Assembly (NCBI GenBank): GCA_021777105.1
Contig: JAIQZQ010000015.1
Coordinates: forward strand, 62,001-126,000
Reading direction: 5' to 3'
Source of the DNA: Candidatus Anammoxibacter sp.
GTDB lineage: Bacteria; Planctomycetota; Brocadiia; Brocadiales; Anammoxibacteraceae
Length of the DNA: 64,000 bases
The notes below the pieces were generated by a model. It had not been told where the DNA came from, did no database searches, and saw only the letters and a list, made by a program, of their open reading frames with translations. Both the position numbers and the translations under genes were made by a program. Positions 19,127 through 28,843 of the stretch are shown here, in pieces (the stretch's first letter is position 1; every line of letters begins with the position of its first letter).

Positions 19127-19450
19127 CTTCTACTACTCCTTATACCCGGCTCCTTCAGGAGCCAATTAAAAAATACAGCTCGACCAATTATATACTCTTA
19201 CCTGATTGGCGGTTTATAATGTTCAAAGCTAAAAAATAAAAACCCGCTCTCCCTGAAAGTGGAGAAACGGAAACATTTTTAATGCAGCAACAAGCCGCAT
19301 ATAAAACGAGCAGATATTTTTATCATATATTCAAGTTAAAGTAAAGCTTTTTTTATGCTAACTTCAACTTTATAGTGATTTTAATCCGCAAAACCTGACG
19401 TTCTTTAAAAATAAAAGGCTGAATGGGCCTGTAAAACCGGCCCTAATCGG
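19127..19450 (-). promoter_or_regulatory. Probable 5' leader of the cold-shock gene
   Basis: 324-bp gap. Just upstream of the csp ribosome site (about 19136-19141) is the hairpin GGCTCCT-TC-AGGAGCC at 19148-19163, whose AGGAG arms could compete with or mask initiation. Long structured leaders are typical of cold-shock genes; a function here is inferred. The rest is AT-rich with nothing recognised. Confidence 0.4.
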
Positions 19451-20329
19451 CTATTTTGTCAAACGCGCCTCTTCCACAATGGCGTCGTATTTATATCCGC
19501 TTCCAAAATCTTTATCTTTAAACAATACGCCGTTAATCAGCACAACATCGCCGACGTTCGGAAGTTCCATCGTAGTAACCACAATATCATGCGTCCCGTT
19601 TTGGGAAGATCCTGATCCGTCCTGCACGTGAAGCCAGTTCTTGCCGAGTATGCCCGTCATAACTTTTACAACCTTTGCCCTTAATTCAACGTCCTTTTTG
19701 TTAAGCGTCGACCGGTTATCATAAAGCTCCACAATTGTGACCGCGTTAGGCCCGGTTGCCTTTTCCACTTTAACGTCTCCAACTTCGGCCTCCACGGCAA
19801 TTTTGCCATGGCTGCTGCCCATGCTGTCGGCTCCTCCATGGCCGCCACCTTCACTGCCGTGGTCGTGCCCTTCATGCCCGCTTGCTCCGCCGCCATGTCC
19901 GCCCGCGCTATACGCCGATCCTCCGGCTCCTGCCTGGAAAGGAGAGCCGCCTGCCTGCCCCTGCCCGCCGGCGCCTTTAGTTCTTAACTGCCCTTCGGAG
20001 AATATGATTGATGAAAATGTGCGGTTAAGCGCCTTGCTTGTAAAATTAGTCATTTCAAATCCAGGTTTCAACACAACTTTCTGGCCTATAAACGCCTCCA
20101 TCTGCCTGACTGCGACCCATTTCTTTTGCCCGCTTGTTTCAATATGCAGGTATGTGTACCCGCCGCCGTTCATTGTTTCAAAAACCGTGCCGAATATTGG
20201 GGTCTGGCTGCTGTCTCCGCCCTGCCCCTTTGATTCATTCGCATACAGCAAACCTTCTGAAACTCCGCAAGTCAACACAACACTAGCCGCGGTTAACGCG
20301 GCAAACAACAATATCGCCAATTTTCCCAT
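19451..20329 (-). CDS. Secreted protein with OB-fold-like domains and Gly/His-rich linker
   Basis: 292 residues from ATG 20329, chosen for the GAAAGGAAA site and the signal peptide (MGKLAILLFAALTAASVVLT). A longer in-frame reading to 20542 lacks these. Residues about 45-120 (GTVFETMNGGGYTYLHIETS, KKWVAVRQ) resemble the small NrfJ-type periplasmic domain. A linker at about 135-185 is rich in Gly, His and Ser (SGHEGHDHGSEGGGHGG) and could bind metal. Residues about 200-290 look like an OB-fold (VELRAKVVKVMTGILGKNWL, VGDVVLINGVLFKD). Partner unknown; nothing in the flanks helps. Confidence 0.7.
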   Translation of the reverse strand: MGKLAILLFAALTAASVVLTCGVSEGLLYANESKGQGGDSSQTPIFGTVFETMNGGGYTYLHIETSGQKKWVAVRQMEAFIGQKVVLKPGFEMTNFTSKALNRTFSSIIFSEGQLRTKGAGGQGQAGGSPFQAGAGGSAYSAGGHGGGASGHEGHDHGSEGGGHGGADSMGSSHGKIAVEAEVGDVKVEKATGPNAVTIVELYDNRSTLNKKDVELRAKVVKVMTGILGKNWLHVQDGSGSSQNGTHDIVVTTMELPNVGDVVLINGVLFKDKDFGSGYKYDAIVEEARLTK

Positions 20330-20737
20330 TACTCTTTTCCTTTCAAAAATAAAATTAAAAAATATAAGACTCTTATTTATTAAAAATTTGGAAATACACA
20401 ATCTTATCCTTTTGCCCTCAATAGAAATGCGCGCTAAAGGCCTGGAAAACAAATAAATGATCCCTAAAATCAGTTTATCCGGCTCTGCCGACCGGGCCGA
20501 ATAAGAAAAACATGGGACTATACTTATAAGGCCGTTATTCAAAGATGAATATGCTTGATGATTTAAATCGCTTTAAATTGCGGACGTATTTGTATAAAAT
20601 CTAATATTACGAAATTTAAATACTACATAAAAATTGTTATAAAATCAATAATTTGTATTGCCGCCGGCAAAACCGTTTTGAAAACAGCCCTTAACGCGAA
20701 CCCAGAGCTATAACCCAAGGCTATAATATATTAAAAA
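20330..20737. other. Divergent intergenic region upstream of putA
   Basis: 408 bp between divergent genes, AT-rich, containing both promoters. I see no clear operator, riboswitch or repeat; there is a weak paired word AGAGCTATAACCCAAGGCTATAAT near 20705 whose TATAAT could be a -10 box for putA. Confidence 0.4.
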
Positions 20738-23700
20738 ATGTATAACATGAACAATCAAAATCCTGAAGGCCGCAATGCCGGCGCAGCCGCGTTGCCGAAA
20801 ATTATGTCAAAAGAGATAGTTTTCGGCGCCGATAAATGGAGCGTTTCATTCTACATCGAATACAAGCCTGCATTTCTTGACGAACAGGGGGCCTGGAAGC
20901 CCGGCTTTGAGGATAAGTTTATAAAATTTATCAACCCTGATTTTAAGAATAATTTCAGAGTGGCCTTAACGTTTGAAACGTTTCCTTTTCTAGCCGGTTT
21001 TTTTCTTAACGAAAAAAAGATACTTATTTGCTCAACCAGAACTTCGCGCGAGCTTTTTCTTATAAGCTCATTGCGCAGGCACAATACTGAGCCGCTCGGC
21101 AATAACCCTCCTAAATACAGTGAGCAGGAGTTGTCCGCTTTGAAAAGCCACGTGTACAAAGTTGTGGCCCTGGCTTCAAAAACCTTTCCATCAAACATTG
21201 AGATAATAACTGCTCAATACAATTTGCCTGATTTATTAAACGGCGACGAGTTTGCAAAGGCCAAAAACGCTTATAACCGCATTACAGCCAGACTTTTAAG
21301 CGAACTTAACGCATACCACTCCTCCATTTTTGAGAAGTTAACGGATTTTGGCCTAAACCTTGCCGCCGGTTACGCGCTGCTTAGGGTGCATTTGCTTAAG
21401 TTCCTGGCGATTTTGCCTTCGCTGGATTACGACAAAGAGGGGGGAGATGTCAAAAGAATATTTTTAGAGATGATCAGACGCGTTTGCTTTGACTCGAATG
21501 TTGCCAAAATAAAAAATATTGGCGGCGACGGCAAACCACTGCCGGAGTGGTTGCTTATACTGTTTAAATTTTCATACATTGCAGTTACATTGACGCATTG
21601 CCGGTTGTTTGCCTTTGCAGCGCGAAATATAGTAAAGACGTTTGCCCGCAGGTTTATAGCCGGCGAGTCTATCGGCGGCGCAAAGGCTTCGCTTGCCGCT
21701 CTTAGGTTCACATCAAGGGATTCCACTATTGATCAGCTCGGCGAGCTGGTCGTTTCGGAAAAAGAGGCCGACCGTTACTGCGACAATGTAATTAAGATAA
21801 TCAGAGGTTTATCGTCGCAAATAGAGCCCGGCGAAACTAATAAAAGCGGCATTCTCCGCGCTAACGTCTCGGTTAAAGTCTCGGCCCTTAGCTTTGATTT
21901 TAAGCCCGAAGCCCCGGAATACACTTACAACTCAGTGGGCCCCAGGTTGAAACGCATTTTCCTGGCCGCCAAAGAGGAGAAAGTTTTTATAAATATAGAC
22001 GCCGAGCATTACCGCGCTCGCGACCTTGTTCTCTATATTTTTAAAAGAACGCTGCTTGAAACAAAAGAGCTGCGCGACTTTGCGTGGGTGGGCATTGTTG
22101 TGCAGGCGTACCTGCGCGACGCTTATCCGCATTTTTTGGAAATACTTGAGCTTGCCGAAGAGCGCGGCTTCACAATGCCCATAAGGTTGGTCAAAGGCGC
22201 ATATTGGGACGCAGAGACGATTGAAGCCCGCGCGTTTGAGCATGACGCCCCCCAGTTTCTCAACAAGGAGGAGACTGATATCCACTTCAGGCAGATCGCA
22301 ATAATGATAATGAAGAGCTCTCCGCATGTTCAACTCTGCCTTGCCTCTCACAACCTTCAGGATCACTGCTTTGCCGAAGCCGTGCGCAAGGTCTATTTCG
22401 CCTCAACCCCGCAAATAGAGCACCAGTGCCTCTACATGACATGCGAAGCCTTGTCAATGTCAATGGCGGCCGGCATGGATTGGACGACGAGAAATTACGT
22501 GCCCGTGGGCAGCCTCCTGGTAGGCATGGGTTATCTTGTAAGGCGGATAATGGAGAATTCGTCAATGGCCGGAGTTCTGACAATTATGCGGTCGCACAAA
22601 AAGCACGAGATGGTTAAAGACCCGGATGCTCTGTTTGTTGAAAAAAAGAGGGCGGGCAAGGTTGTCCGCGACCCTTCAATCATGAAAATGTCGCGCGGTT
22701 TTTCCAACGCGCCCCCCGCGCTTCTCTATTTAAACGACCAAAAAGAGGCCGTCATAAACAGTTTAAACATGTTTCAAAACAGTTTAGGCATGGAGTATAA
22801 ACAGGGGAGCCGGCTTAACGGCGCCGTTGAAGAGGTTCGCGGCCCGTCGGACGCCGAAGTTGTTGTCGGCTGCATTCGTTTCTGCTCTAATGAGGATGTC
22901 GGCTCCGTTGTTAAGTCTCTGCATGACGCCGACCGAATAGGCGGGTGGCGCGGGCTTAATCCGGTGACAAGGGCCTCAATATTATTAAAGGCCGCAGATA
23001 TTATGCTGGCGCGCAGGCTTGAGCTGACATCGCTGATTGTTTACGAATCAGGCAAGATCGCCGGCGAAGCAGTGGCCGACGTTAATGAAGCGATAGACTT
23101 TGTCAATTTTTACGCGAGAGAAGAGGTATTATATTCAAAAAAATATCCCGCCGCGCTTCCCCGGGGCGTGTTTGCCGTTATATCGCCCTGGAACTTTCCA
23201 ATCGCAATTTCATGCGGGATGAGCGCCGCCGCGTTGGTTGCCGGCAATACCGTTGCGCTTAAATCGTCTAAACAGACGCCGCTGATAGCTCAATTAATGA
23301 CTGATATTTTTCACGACGCCGGTGTTCCTCGTGACGTTTTTGCTCATCTGCCCGGGTCCGGGCATGATGTTGGCCCACTGATTGTGAATGACGACAGGGT
23401 AAACGGCATAGCGTTTACCGGCTCAAAGGAGGTCGGAGTATGGATTGCGCATCAGGCCTCAAAGAGGTTGTCGATTAATTCCGCCTCGGGCGGGATAAAG
23501 AGCCCGGTAAAAGTCGTCGCTGAAATGGGCGGGAAGAATCCTATAATTATAACCGCAAACGCGGAACTTGATGAAACAGTGTCCGCATCGCTCTACTCGT
23601 GCTTCGGCCACGCCGGGCAAAAATGTTCGGCCGCCTCAAGGTTGCTGGTTGACGAGCGGATTATAGAGCGGTTTGCAACGAGGTTTAAGGACGCGTGCGC

Positions 23701-24979
23701 CGGCGTTTGCGTCGGCAGGTCGTTTGTGTTGTCAACGTCGATCAATCCGGTCATAAGCGGCTATGAGAAGGCTCGATTGATACGCGAGGGAGGCCTGGCG
23801 CGAGTTGAAGCCGTGAAAAACGGCGGCAAGGCGCTGCTTGACCGGCTGGAAGAGGATTTGCCCGGCCACTGCGTTGGGCCGTTGGTATTGCAAATAACGC
23901 CTTCGCTCGCCTTAAAAAAGGACGGTTTTGCGCAAAAAGAGCTGTTTGGCCCTATTATTCACATTATTCCGTACAAGACGCTTAAACAGGCCGTTAAGAT
24001 AGCAAATGCAACCGAATACGGCCTTACCGCGGGCATATTCAGCCAGTCGCAGGATGATATCGATTACCTCGCGCAAAACCTCCAGGCCGGCAACATTTAT
24101 GTCAATCGCGGCAACACAGGCGCGCGTGTGGGCATTGAGCCGTTCGGCGGTTTTAAACTTTCAGGCACGGGGCCGAAAGCCGGGCATAAAGATTATCTGC
24201 GCGCGTTCCATTTTGAGCCGGCGCGCGTTAGTTGCGGGCAGAAATATCTTAGAGCCAAATCCTCCATTCCAAACGCATGGTACAAACATATCAAGCTTGC
24301 CTCGCAGTCTAAAATCAGCGCTGCCGATAGGATTGGAATATTGCGCAGAGCAATCGCAAAATTTGTTAAACGCAACCTTGAACTTGATTCTGCGTCAAAA
24401 GCTGAATTTGAAGCGCTTGCAAAGTGGCTGGAAAACGATTTCATCGGTTTTATTAGCGCCCCAATGCCAAACCGCCGCATCCCCGGGCAGTTGAGCTATA
24501 ACGACCACTCTATGATAAAGGGTAATGGATTGCTCGTTGCCATGGACAAAAATCCCAACAAAATAGCGGTTTGCAACCTTATTTTCGCCCTGGCCGCCGG
24601 GTCGGGAGTAAACATAATCTCCCCTTCAATGAGCGCTTACAACGCGTGGGAGCAAATTTGCGCCTGCTTTTTCGAATCCGGCATTTCCGCTGAAAACCTT
24701 GACATTAAATTGGCAAACGATAAACTATTTAACGAAGCGCTTGACAAAACCGGCGCAAGCTTCATAATAGTTGACGGCAACGCAGATAATGTTAGAGAAG
24801 TGGCCGATTATATTTCCAGGCCGGATATTAAAGACCGCAAATATATGCAAACGCTTTATTCAAATCTGGACGGCCCCCAACCTTGCGATTGGGAGGCATT
24901 TGTATTACAATTTGTGTTTGTGCGGTCAATGGCCGTTAACACCATGAGGCACGGCGCTCCTTTGGAAATTGAGGCGTAA
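20738..24979 (+). CDS. putA: Bifunctional proline dehydrogenase / delta-1-pyrroline-5-carboxylate dehydrogenase
   Basis: 1413 residues. An N-terminal helical region (1-340) has no ribbon-helix-helix DNA-binding motif, so this PutA is probably not autoregulatory. The FAD-dependent proline dehydrogenase barrel is at about 365-640 (VSVKVSALSFDF, RLVKGAYWD). The NAD-dependent aldehyde dehydrogenase domain is at about 680-1170, with ISPWNFPIAI, Glu929 in VAEMGGKNPI and catalytic Cys963 in GHAGQKCSAAS. A C-terminal ALDH-like domain occupies about 1180-1413. It oxidises proline to glutamate. No strong ribosome site is visible; ATG 20747 is an alternative start. Only 5 bp separate it from the next kinase. 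Confidence 0.95.
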   Translation: MYNMNNQNPEGRNAGAAALPKIMSKEIVFGADKWSVSFYIEYKPAFLDEQGAWKPGFEDKFIKFINPDFKNNFRVALTFETFPFLAGFFLNEKKILICSTRTSRELFLISSLRRHNTEPLGNNPPKYSEQELSALKSHVYKVVALASKTFPSNIEIITAQYNLPDLLNGDEFAKAKNAYNRITARLLSELNAYHSSIFEKLTDFGLNLAAGYALLRVHLLKFLAILPSLDYDKEGGDVKRIFLEMIRRVCFDSNVAKIKNIGGDGKPLPEWLLILFKFSYIAVTLTHCRLFAFAARNIVKTFARRFIAGESIGGAKASLAALRFTSRDSTIDQLGELVVSEKEADRYCDNVIKIIRGLSSQIEPGETNKSGILRANVSVKVSALSFDFKPEAPEYTYNSVGPRLKRIFLAAKEEKVFINIDAEHYRARDLVLYIFKRTLLETKELRDFAWVGIVVQAYLRDAYPHFLEILELAEERGFTMPIRLVKGAYWDAETIEARAFEHDAPQFLNKEETDIHFRQIAIMIMKSSPHVQLCLASHNLQDHCFAEAVRKVYFASTPQIEHQCLYMTCEALSMSMAAGMDWTTRNYVPVGSLLVGMGYLVRRIMENSSMAGVLTIMRSHKKHEMVKDPDALFVEKKRAGKVVRDPSIMKMSRGFSNAPPALLYLNDQKEAVINSLNMFQNSLGMEYKQGSRLNGAVEEVRGPSDAEVVVGCIRFCSNEDVGSVVKSLHDADRIGGWRGLNPVTRASILLKAADIMLARRLELTSLIVYESGKIAGEAVADVNEAIDFVNFYAREEVLYSKKYPAALPRGVFAVISPWNFPIAISCGMSAAALVAGNTVALKSSKQTPLIAQLMTDIFHDAGVPRDVFAHLPGSGHDVGPLIVNDDRVNGIAFTGSKEVGVWIAHQASKRLSINSASGGIKSPVKVVAEMGGKNPIIITANAELDETVSASLYSCFGHAGQKCSAASRLLVDERIIERFATRFKDACAGVCVGRSFVLSTSINPVISGYEKARLIREGGLARVEAVKNGGKALLDRLEEDLPGHCVGPLVLQITPSLALKKDGFAQKELFGPIIHIIPYKTLKQAVKIANATEYGLTAGIFSQSQDDIDYLAQNLQAGNIYVNRGNTGARVGIEPFGGFKLSGTGPKAGHKDYLRAFHFEPARVSCGQKYLRAKSSIPNAWYKHIKLASQSKISAADRIGILRRAIAKFVKRNLELDSASKAEFEALAKWLENDFIGFISAPMPNRRIPGQLSYNDHSMIKGNGLLVAMDKNPNKIAVCNLIFALAAGSGVNIISPSMSAYNAWEQICACFFESGISAENLDIKLANDKLFNEALDKTGASFIIVDGNADNVREVADYISRPDIKDRKYMQTLYSNLDGPQPCDWEAFVLQFVFVRSMAVNTMRHGAPLEIEA

Positions 24980-24984
24980 AAAAC

Positions 24985-27900
24985 ATGAACGAAACAGAAA
25001 AAAACAACGGCAATAAATATGATCTGATATGCTCCGGCGCGGTTCCAAGACCGTTTGCCATAGCCGTCATAGCCGTCTGCGCGATTCCAATGCTAATGAC
25101 ATTGGCCGGCGCCGACTTCGGGTCCGCGGCAGCGCATTTTGATAAATCAACTATCTCCGGCATGCCGGGCCCCAGAGTTGGGGATTACATGGTTACAACG
25201 CTTTCAGGAAACTTTACACACACCATCCTGGAGTGGAGCGCGTTTTGCGCCGCCATTTTTACAGCAATACTGGCCTTTGCCCATTTTAAAATAAAACGCG
25301 ACATTGCAACGCCGATTATAGGTCTGGCGCTCTTTTTCGCCGGCTGCATGGACGCCTTTCACACCCTTGCGGCGGACAGGCTCATAAACGCCGTTGCCGA
25401 TAATCACAATCTTTTGCCGTTTACATGGGCCATATGCCGCCTGTTTAATCCCATCATACTAATAATAGGCATAAGCATATTCCTGTTTAAAAAAAGCAAG
25501 ACGTTTACCGCGCCGTTCGGCATTATATTAGTCGCCGTATTTGGGTTTGGCATAATCGCCTATTCAATCATTCGGTTTTGCGCCATAAGCGGCTCATTGC
25601 CCGAGACTATGTTCCCCGGCTCTGTAATAACACGCCCGTATGACGTTATATCCCTTCCTCTCTATATATTTGCCGGCGTATTTATTTTGCCGCGTTTTTA
25701 TAAAAAAACGCCCACGCTTTTTACACAGGCCATTATTGTGAGCATGATTCCCAACGTGGCTGTGCAGCTTCACATGGCGTTCGGCTCAAGCGATCTTTTT
25801 GACAACCATTTCAACATTGCCCATTTTCTAAAGATAGTCGCTTATTTTACGCCGCTTGCCGGCCTGTTAATTGACTACATCGGAACGCGCCGGGTTGAGT
25901 CTGAGCTAAATGAAAAACTACAGCATGAAACTATTGAGCGCAGACTTATAGCAAACGCTTTTACCGAGAGGGTTATGCTTGCCTCGCTCAACTCAAAAAT
26001 CAGCGTTGCCCTAACCAGAGTAGATTCCCTGCATAACACGCTGCAAACGTGCGCCGAAGCCATAGTAAACCACGTGGACGCCCTGTTTGTTCGCGTCTGG
26101 ACGCTTGACAATGCTAAAACAACATTGATTTTAAGGGCAAGCGCCGGGCTTTATACCAATGTTAACGGAAGCTATTCAAGGTTGCCCGTGGGCAAGTCGA
26201 TGATTGGGCTTATAGCAAAGGAGCGAAAAGCGTATATCACAAACAACGCAACTGAAGACTCGCGTATTGACGACCTGGAGTGGGCAAAGCGAGAGGGCAT
26301 AGCCGCGTTTGCGGGCTTTCCGCTGATTTCCGAAGGCGAGCTTGCCGGCGCGCTGGGCCTGTTTGCCCGCAAACCCCTGTCGGACGAGACAATCGACGCT
26401 CTCTCTTCTCTAACGGACATGATGGCGTTGGGCATGGCCGGCAAGCGGCATATTTATGATTTGCGCGAGAGCGAGGGCAAGGCAAACGCCATACTTGACA
26501 CAGCCGTTGACGGCATTATCACTATTGACGAAGACGGCATTATACAATCGTTTAACCTTGCGGCTGAACGCATATTTCAGTTTTCAGCCGACCGGGTTGT
26601 GGGCAAAAACGTCTCAATGCTAATGCCTGAGCCGTACCACGGCAACCACGACGGTTATATTGCGAATTACAAGGAAACCGGCGAAAAAAAGATTATCGGG
26701 ATTGGCCGCGAGGTTGAAGGGCAACGCAAAGACGGCTCAATCTTCCCTCTCGATCTCTCCGTAAGCGAGATAAAGCTGCAAGGCAAAACCCTGTTTACGG
26801 GCATAGTCCGCGATATTAGCGAGAGGAGAAAGGCTGATCAGGAATTAAAGGCCGCCACTTTAAAAGCCGAAGACCTTGCCGTAAAGGCCAAAGCAGCCGA
26901 CAAAGCCAAAAGCGAGTTCCTGGCAAGCATGAGCCACGAGATAAGAACCCCGATGAACGCCATCCTCGGCATGGCCGATCTGCTTGATGAGACGGCGCTA
27001 AACGATGAGCAGAAAAAATATGTGCGCGTATTTAAAGGCGCCGGCGAGTCGCTGTTAAATATCATAAACGACATACTTGACATTTCAAAAATTGAAGCGG
27101 ATAAAATTGTTTTAGAGAGTATTGTTTTTGATCTTAACGAGATTATAGACAATGTTAAAGAGGTAATGGCGTATAACGCTGAATCTAAAAAACTCAAAAT
27201 CAATTTTACCGTAAACCCTGAAATTCCGGTTGCTCTTAAAGGCGACCCGGGCAGGCTGCGCCAAATATTGTTTAACCTGTGCGGAAATGCTATTAAATTT
27301 ACCGCGGAAGGCAATATATCCGTTTGCGTTGAAAATAACACCGAATCAAAAGACCCCGGCTCATTGCTGTTTTCAGTGAAAGATAGCGGAATCGGCATTG
27401 AAAAAGATAAAAAAGACCTTATTTTTGACCGGTTCAGCCAGGCCGACACCTCCACAACAAGACAGTACGGCGGCACGGGCCTTGGCCTCGGCATATCAAA
27501 AAGACTGGTAGAGCTTATGGGCGGCCGCATTTGGGTTGAGTCGGAGCCGGGCAAAGGCAGCTCTTTTTACTTTACACTCAGGTTTGGGCCGGTCGTTAAG
27601 GTTGAGAAGCCGGCCGCGCAACCGGTCACGCCCACATTGTCAATGGTATTTAAAGGCAAACGCGTCCTTGTGGCCGACGACAATGTAACGTCGAAATTAA
27701 CGCTGAAAACGATGTTTGAGTCGCGCGGCGCTGTTGTAAGGTCGGTTGAAAATGGTCGAAGGGCAATAGAGATGCTTAATCAACCTGGAACTCCGCAAGG
27801 GAAGTTCGATTTGGTGATACTTGACTATTTAATGCCCGGCATGAACGGTCTTGAAGTCGCCAAAAAAATAAAAAGCATTTCCCAGCTTAAGAGCTTGCCT

Positions 27901-28491
27901 ATAATCTGTGTTTCGTCTTCAGACACCGAAGGGTTAAAGGCAAAAGGGTTTGAGCTTGGATTAATCGGCGTTTTTATTAAACCTATTAAAAAGGATGAGG
28001 TACTGAAAGCCGCCGCAAGGGCTTTTAGCGCGATGAAGAAGACCTCCGGGGCTCCGCTTGTTTCAATATCACAACCTCCGGCGGCGGCGCCGGCCGAAGA
28101 GTTGCCGGCGCTTGACATACTGCTTGTTGAAGACGCAGTAGACAACAGAACATTGATATTAGCTTACCTGAAAAAGACGCCTTATAAAGTAGATATTGCT
28201 GAAAACGGCCAGATTGCAGTTGATAAATTCATCTCTAAAAAGTATGATTTGGTCTTAATGGATCTGCAAATGCCCGTGATGGACGGATATGAGGCGGCCA
28301 GAACCATTAGAAAATGGGAAAAGGATAACAATAAAGGCCGCGCAAACATACTGGCCCTTACCGCAAACGCGCTGGAAGGCGACGCGGAAAAGAGTAAAAG
28401 CGCCGGTTGCGACGACCATGTGACAAAGCCCATTAAAAAGGCAAAACTTTTAGAAGTTATAAAACTCTATACTGGAGGAAAAAAATTATGA
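24985..28491 (+). CDS. Membrane hybrid histidine kinase (MASE3-GAF-PAS-HisKA-HATPase-REC-REC)
   Basis: 1168 residues. The first 295 carry about seven hydrophobic segments with the MASE3-like words HTILEWSAF and GCMDAFHTLAADR. GAF follows (about 335-475) and PAS (about 480-610; VDGIITIDEDGIIQSFN). HisKA has His651 in SHEIRTPMNA; HATPase has NAIKF, DSGIGIE and GGTGLGLG. Two receivers follow: VLVADDN...ILDYLMPGMNG and ILLVEDA...LMDLQMPVMDGYEA. It starts 5 bp after putA and its end overlaps the HPt gene, so putA, kinase, HPt and probably proB form one transcript. The ligand is unknown; a link to proline metabolism is inference from position. Confidence 0.93.
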   Translation: MNETEKNNGNKYDLICSGAVPRPFAIAVIAVCAIPMLMTLAGADFGSAAAHFDKSTISGMPGPRVGDYMVTTLSGNFTHTILEWSAFCAAIFTAILAFAHFKIKRDIATPIIGLALFFAGCMDAFHTLAADRLINAVADNHNLLPFTWAICRLFNPIILIIGISIFLFKKSKTFTAPFGIILVAVFGFGIIAYSIIRFCAISGSLPETMFPGSVITRPYDVISLPLYIFAGVFILPRFYKKTPTLFTQAIIVSMIPNVAVQLHMAFGSSDLFDNHFNIAHFLKIVAYFTPLAGLLIDYIGTRRVESELNEKLQHETIERRLIANAFTERVMLASLNSKISVALTRVDSLHNTLQTCAEAIVNHVDALFVRVWTLDNAKTTLILRASAGLYTNVNGSYSRLPVGKSMIGLIAKERKAYITNNATEDSRIDDLEWAKREGIAAFAGFPLISEGELAGALGLFARKPLSDETIDALSSLTDMMALGMAGKRHIYDLRESEGKANAILDTAVDGIITIDEDGIIQSFNLAAERIFQFSADRVVGKNVSMLMPEPYHGNHDGYIANYKETGEKKIIGIGREVEGQRKDGSIFPLDLSVSEIKLQGKTLFTGIVRDISERRKADQELKAATLKAEDLAVKAKAADKAKSEFLASMSHEIRTPMNAILGMADLLDETALNDEQKKYVRVFKGAGESLLNIINDILDISKIEADKIVLESIVFDLNEIIDNVKEVMAYNAESKKLKINFTVNPEIPVALKGDPGRLRQILFNLCGNAIKFTAEGNISVCVENNTESKDPGSLLFSVKDSGIGIEKDKKDLIFDRFSQADTSTTRQYGGTGLGLGISKRLVELMGGRIWVESEPGKGSSFYFTLRFGPVVKVEKPAAQPVTPTLSMVFKGKRVLVADDNVTSKLTLKTMFESRGAVVRSVENGRRAIEMLNQPGTPQGKFDLVILDYLMPGMNGLEVAKKIKSISQLKSLPIICVSSSDTEGLKAKGFELGLIGVFIKPIKKDEVLKAAARAFSAMKKTSGAPLVSISQPPAAAPAEELPALDILLVEDAVDNRTLILAYLKKTPYKVDIAENGQIAVDKFISKKYDLVLMDLQMPVMDGYEAARTIRKWEKDNNKGRANILALTANALEGDAEKSKSAGCDDHVTKPIKKAKLLEVIKLYTGGKKL

Positions 28492-28808
28492 GCCTGGATG
28501 GAAGTGGGGAAAAGATAGTTGTTCACGTTGACATCGATTTGGAAGAGCTTATACCGGGGTTTCTTGAAAACAGGCAAACGGATATAAAATCCATACAAGA
28601 CGCTATTGAATCCGGCGATTTTGAAACTGTAAAGATCCTTGGACATAGCATGAAAGGCTCGGGCGGCGGCTATGGATTTGACGGCATAACCGATATAGGC
28701 GCCGTAATTGAGCAGGCCGGCAAGGACAATGACGCCGAAACCGCTAAAAAAGGCATTAACGACCTCGCGTCATATCTTGATAACGTGGAAATTGTTTACG
28801 ACGAATAG
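28488..28808 (+). CDS. HPt phosphotransfer protein
   Basis: 106 residues, start overlapping the kinase stop by 4 bp, with TGGAGG before it. The phosphoacceptor motif is LGHSMKGSGGGYGF, the HPt signature with the active His followed by K-G-S/N-G. The rest is a four-helix bundle pattern. It should pass phosphate between the receivers of the preceding hybrid kinase and an output regulator; the only nearby lone regulator is at 30263-30682 on the other strand. Confidence 0.9.
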   Translation: MSLDGSGEKIVVHVDIDLEELIPGFLENRQTDIKSIQDAIESGDFETVKILGHSMKGSGGGYGFDGITDIGAVIEQAGKDNDAETAKKGINDLASYLDNVEIVYDE

Positions 28809-28843
28809 GCAAAGGCCCGCCGGGTAAAAACAAAATAAAATAA

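Noticed and set aside
19737..20456. 239-codon plus-strand frame opposite the OB-fold secreted protein
   Set aside because: Proline/cysteine-rich antisense of the Gly/His linker; the minus-strand gene has signal peptide and ribosome site.
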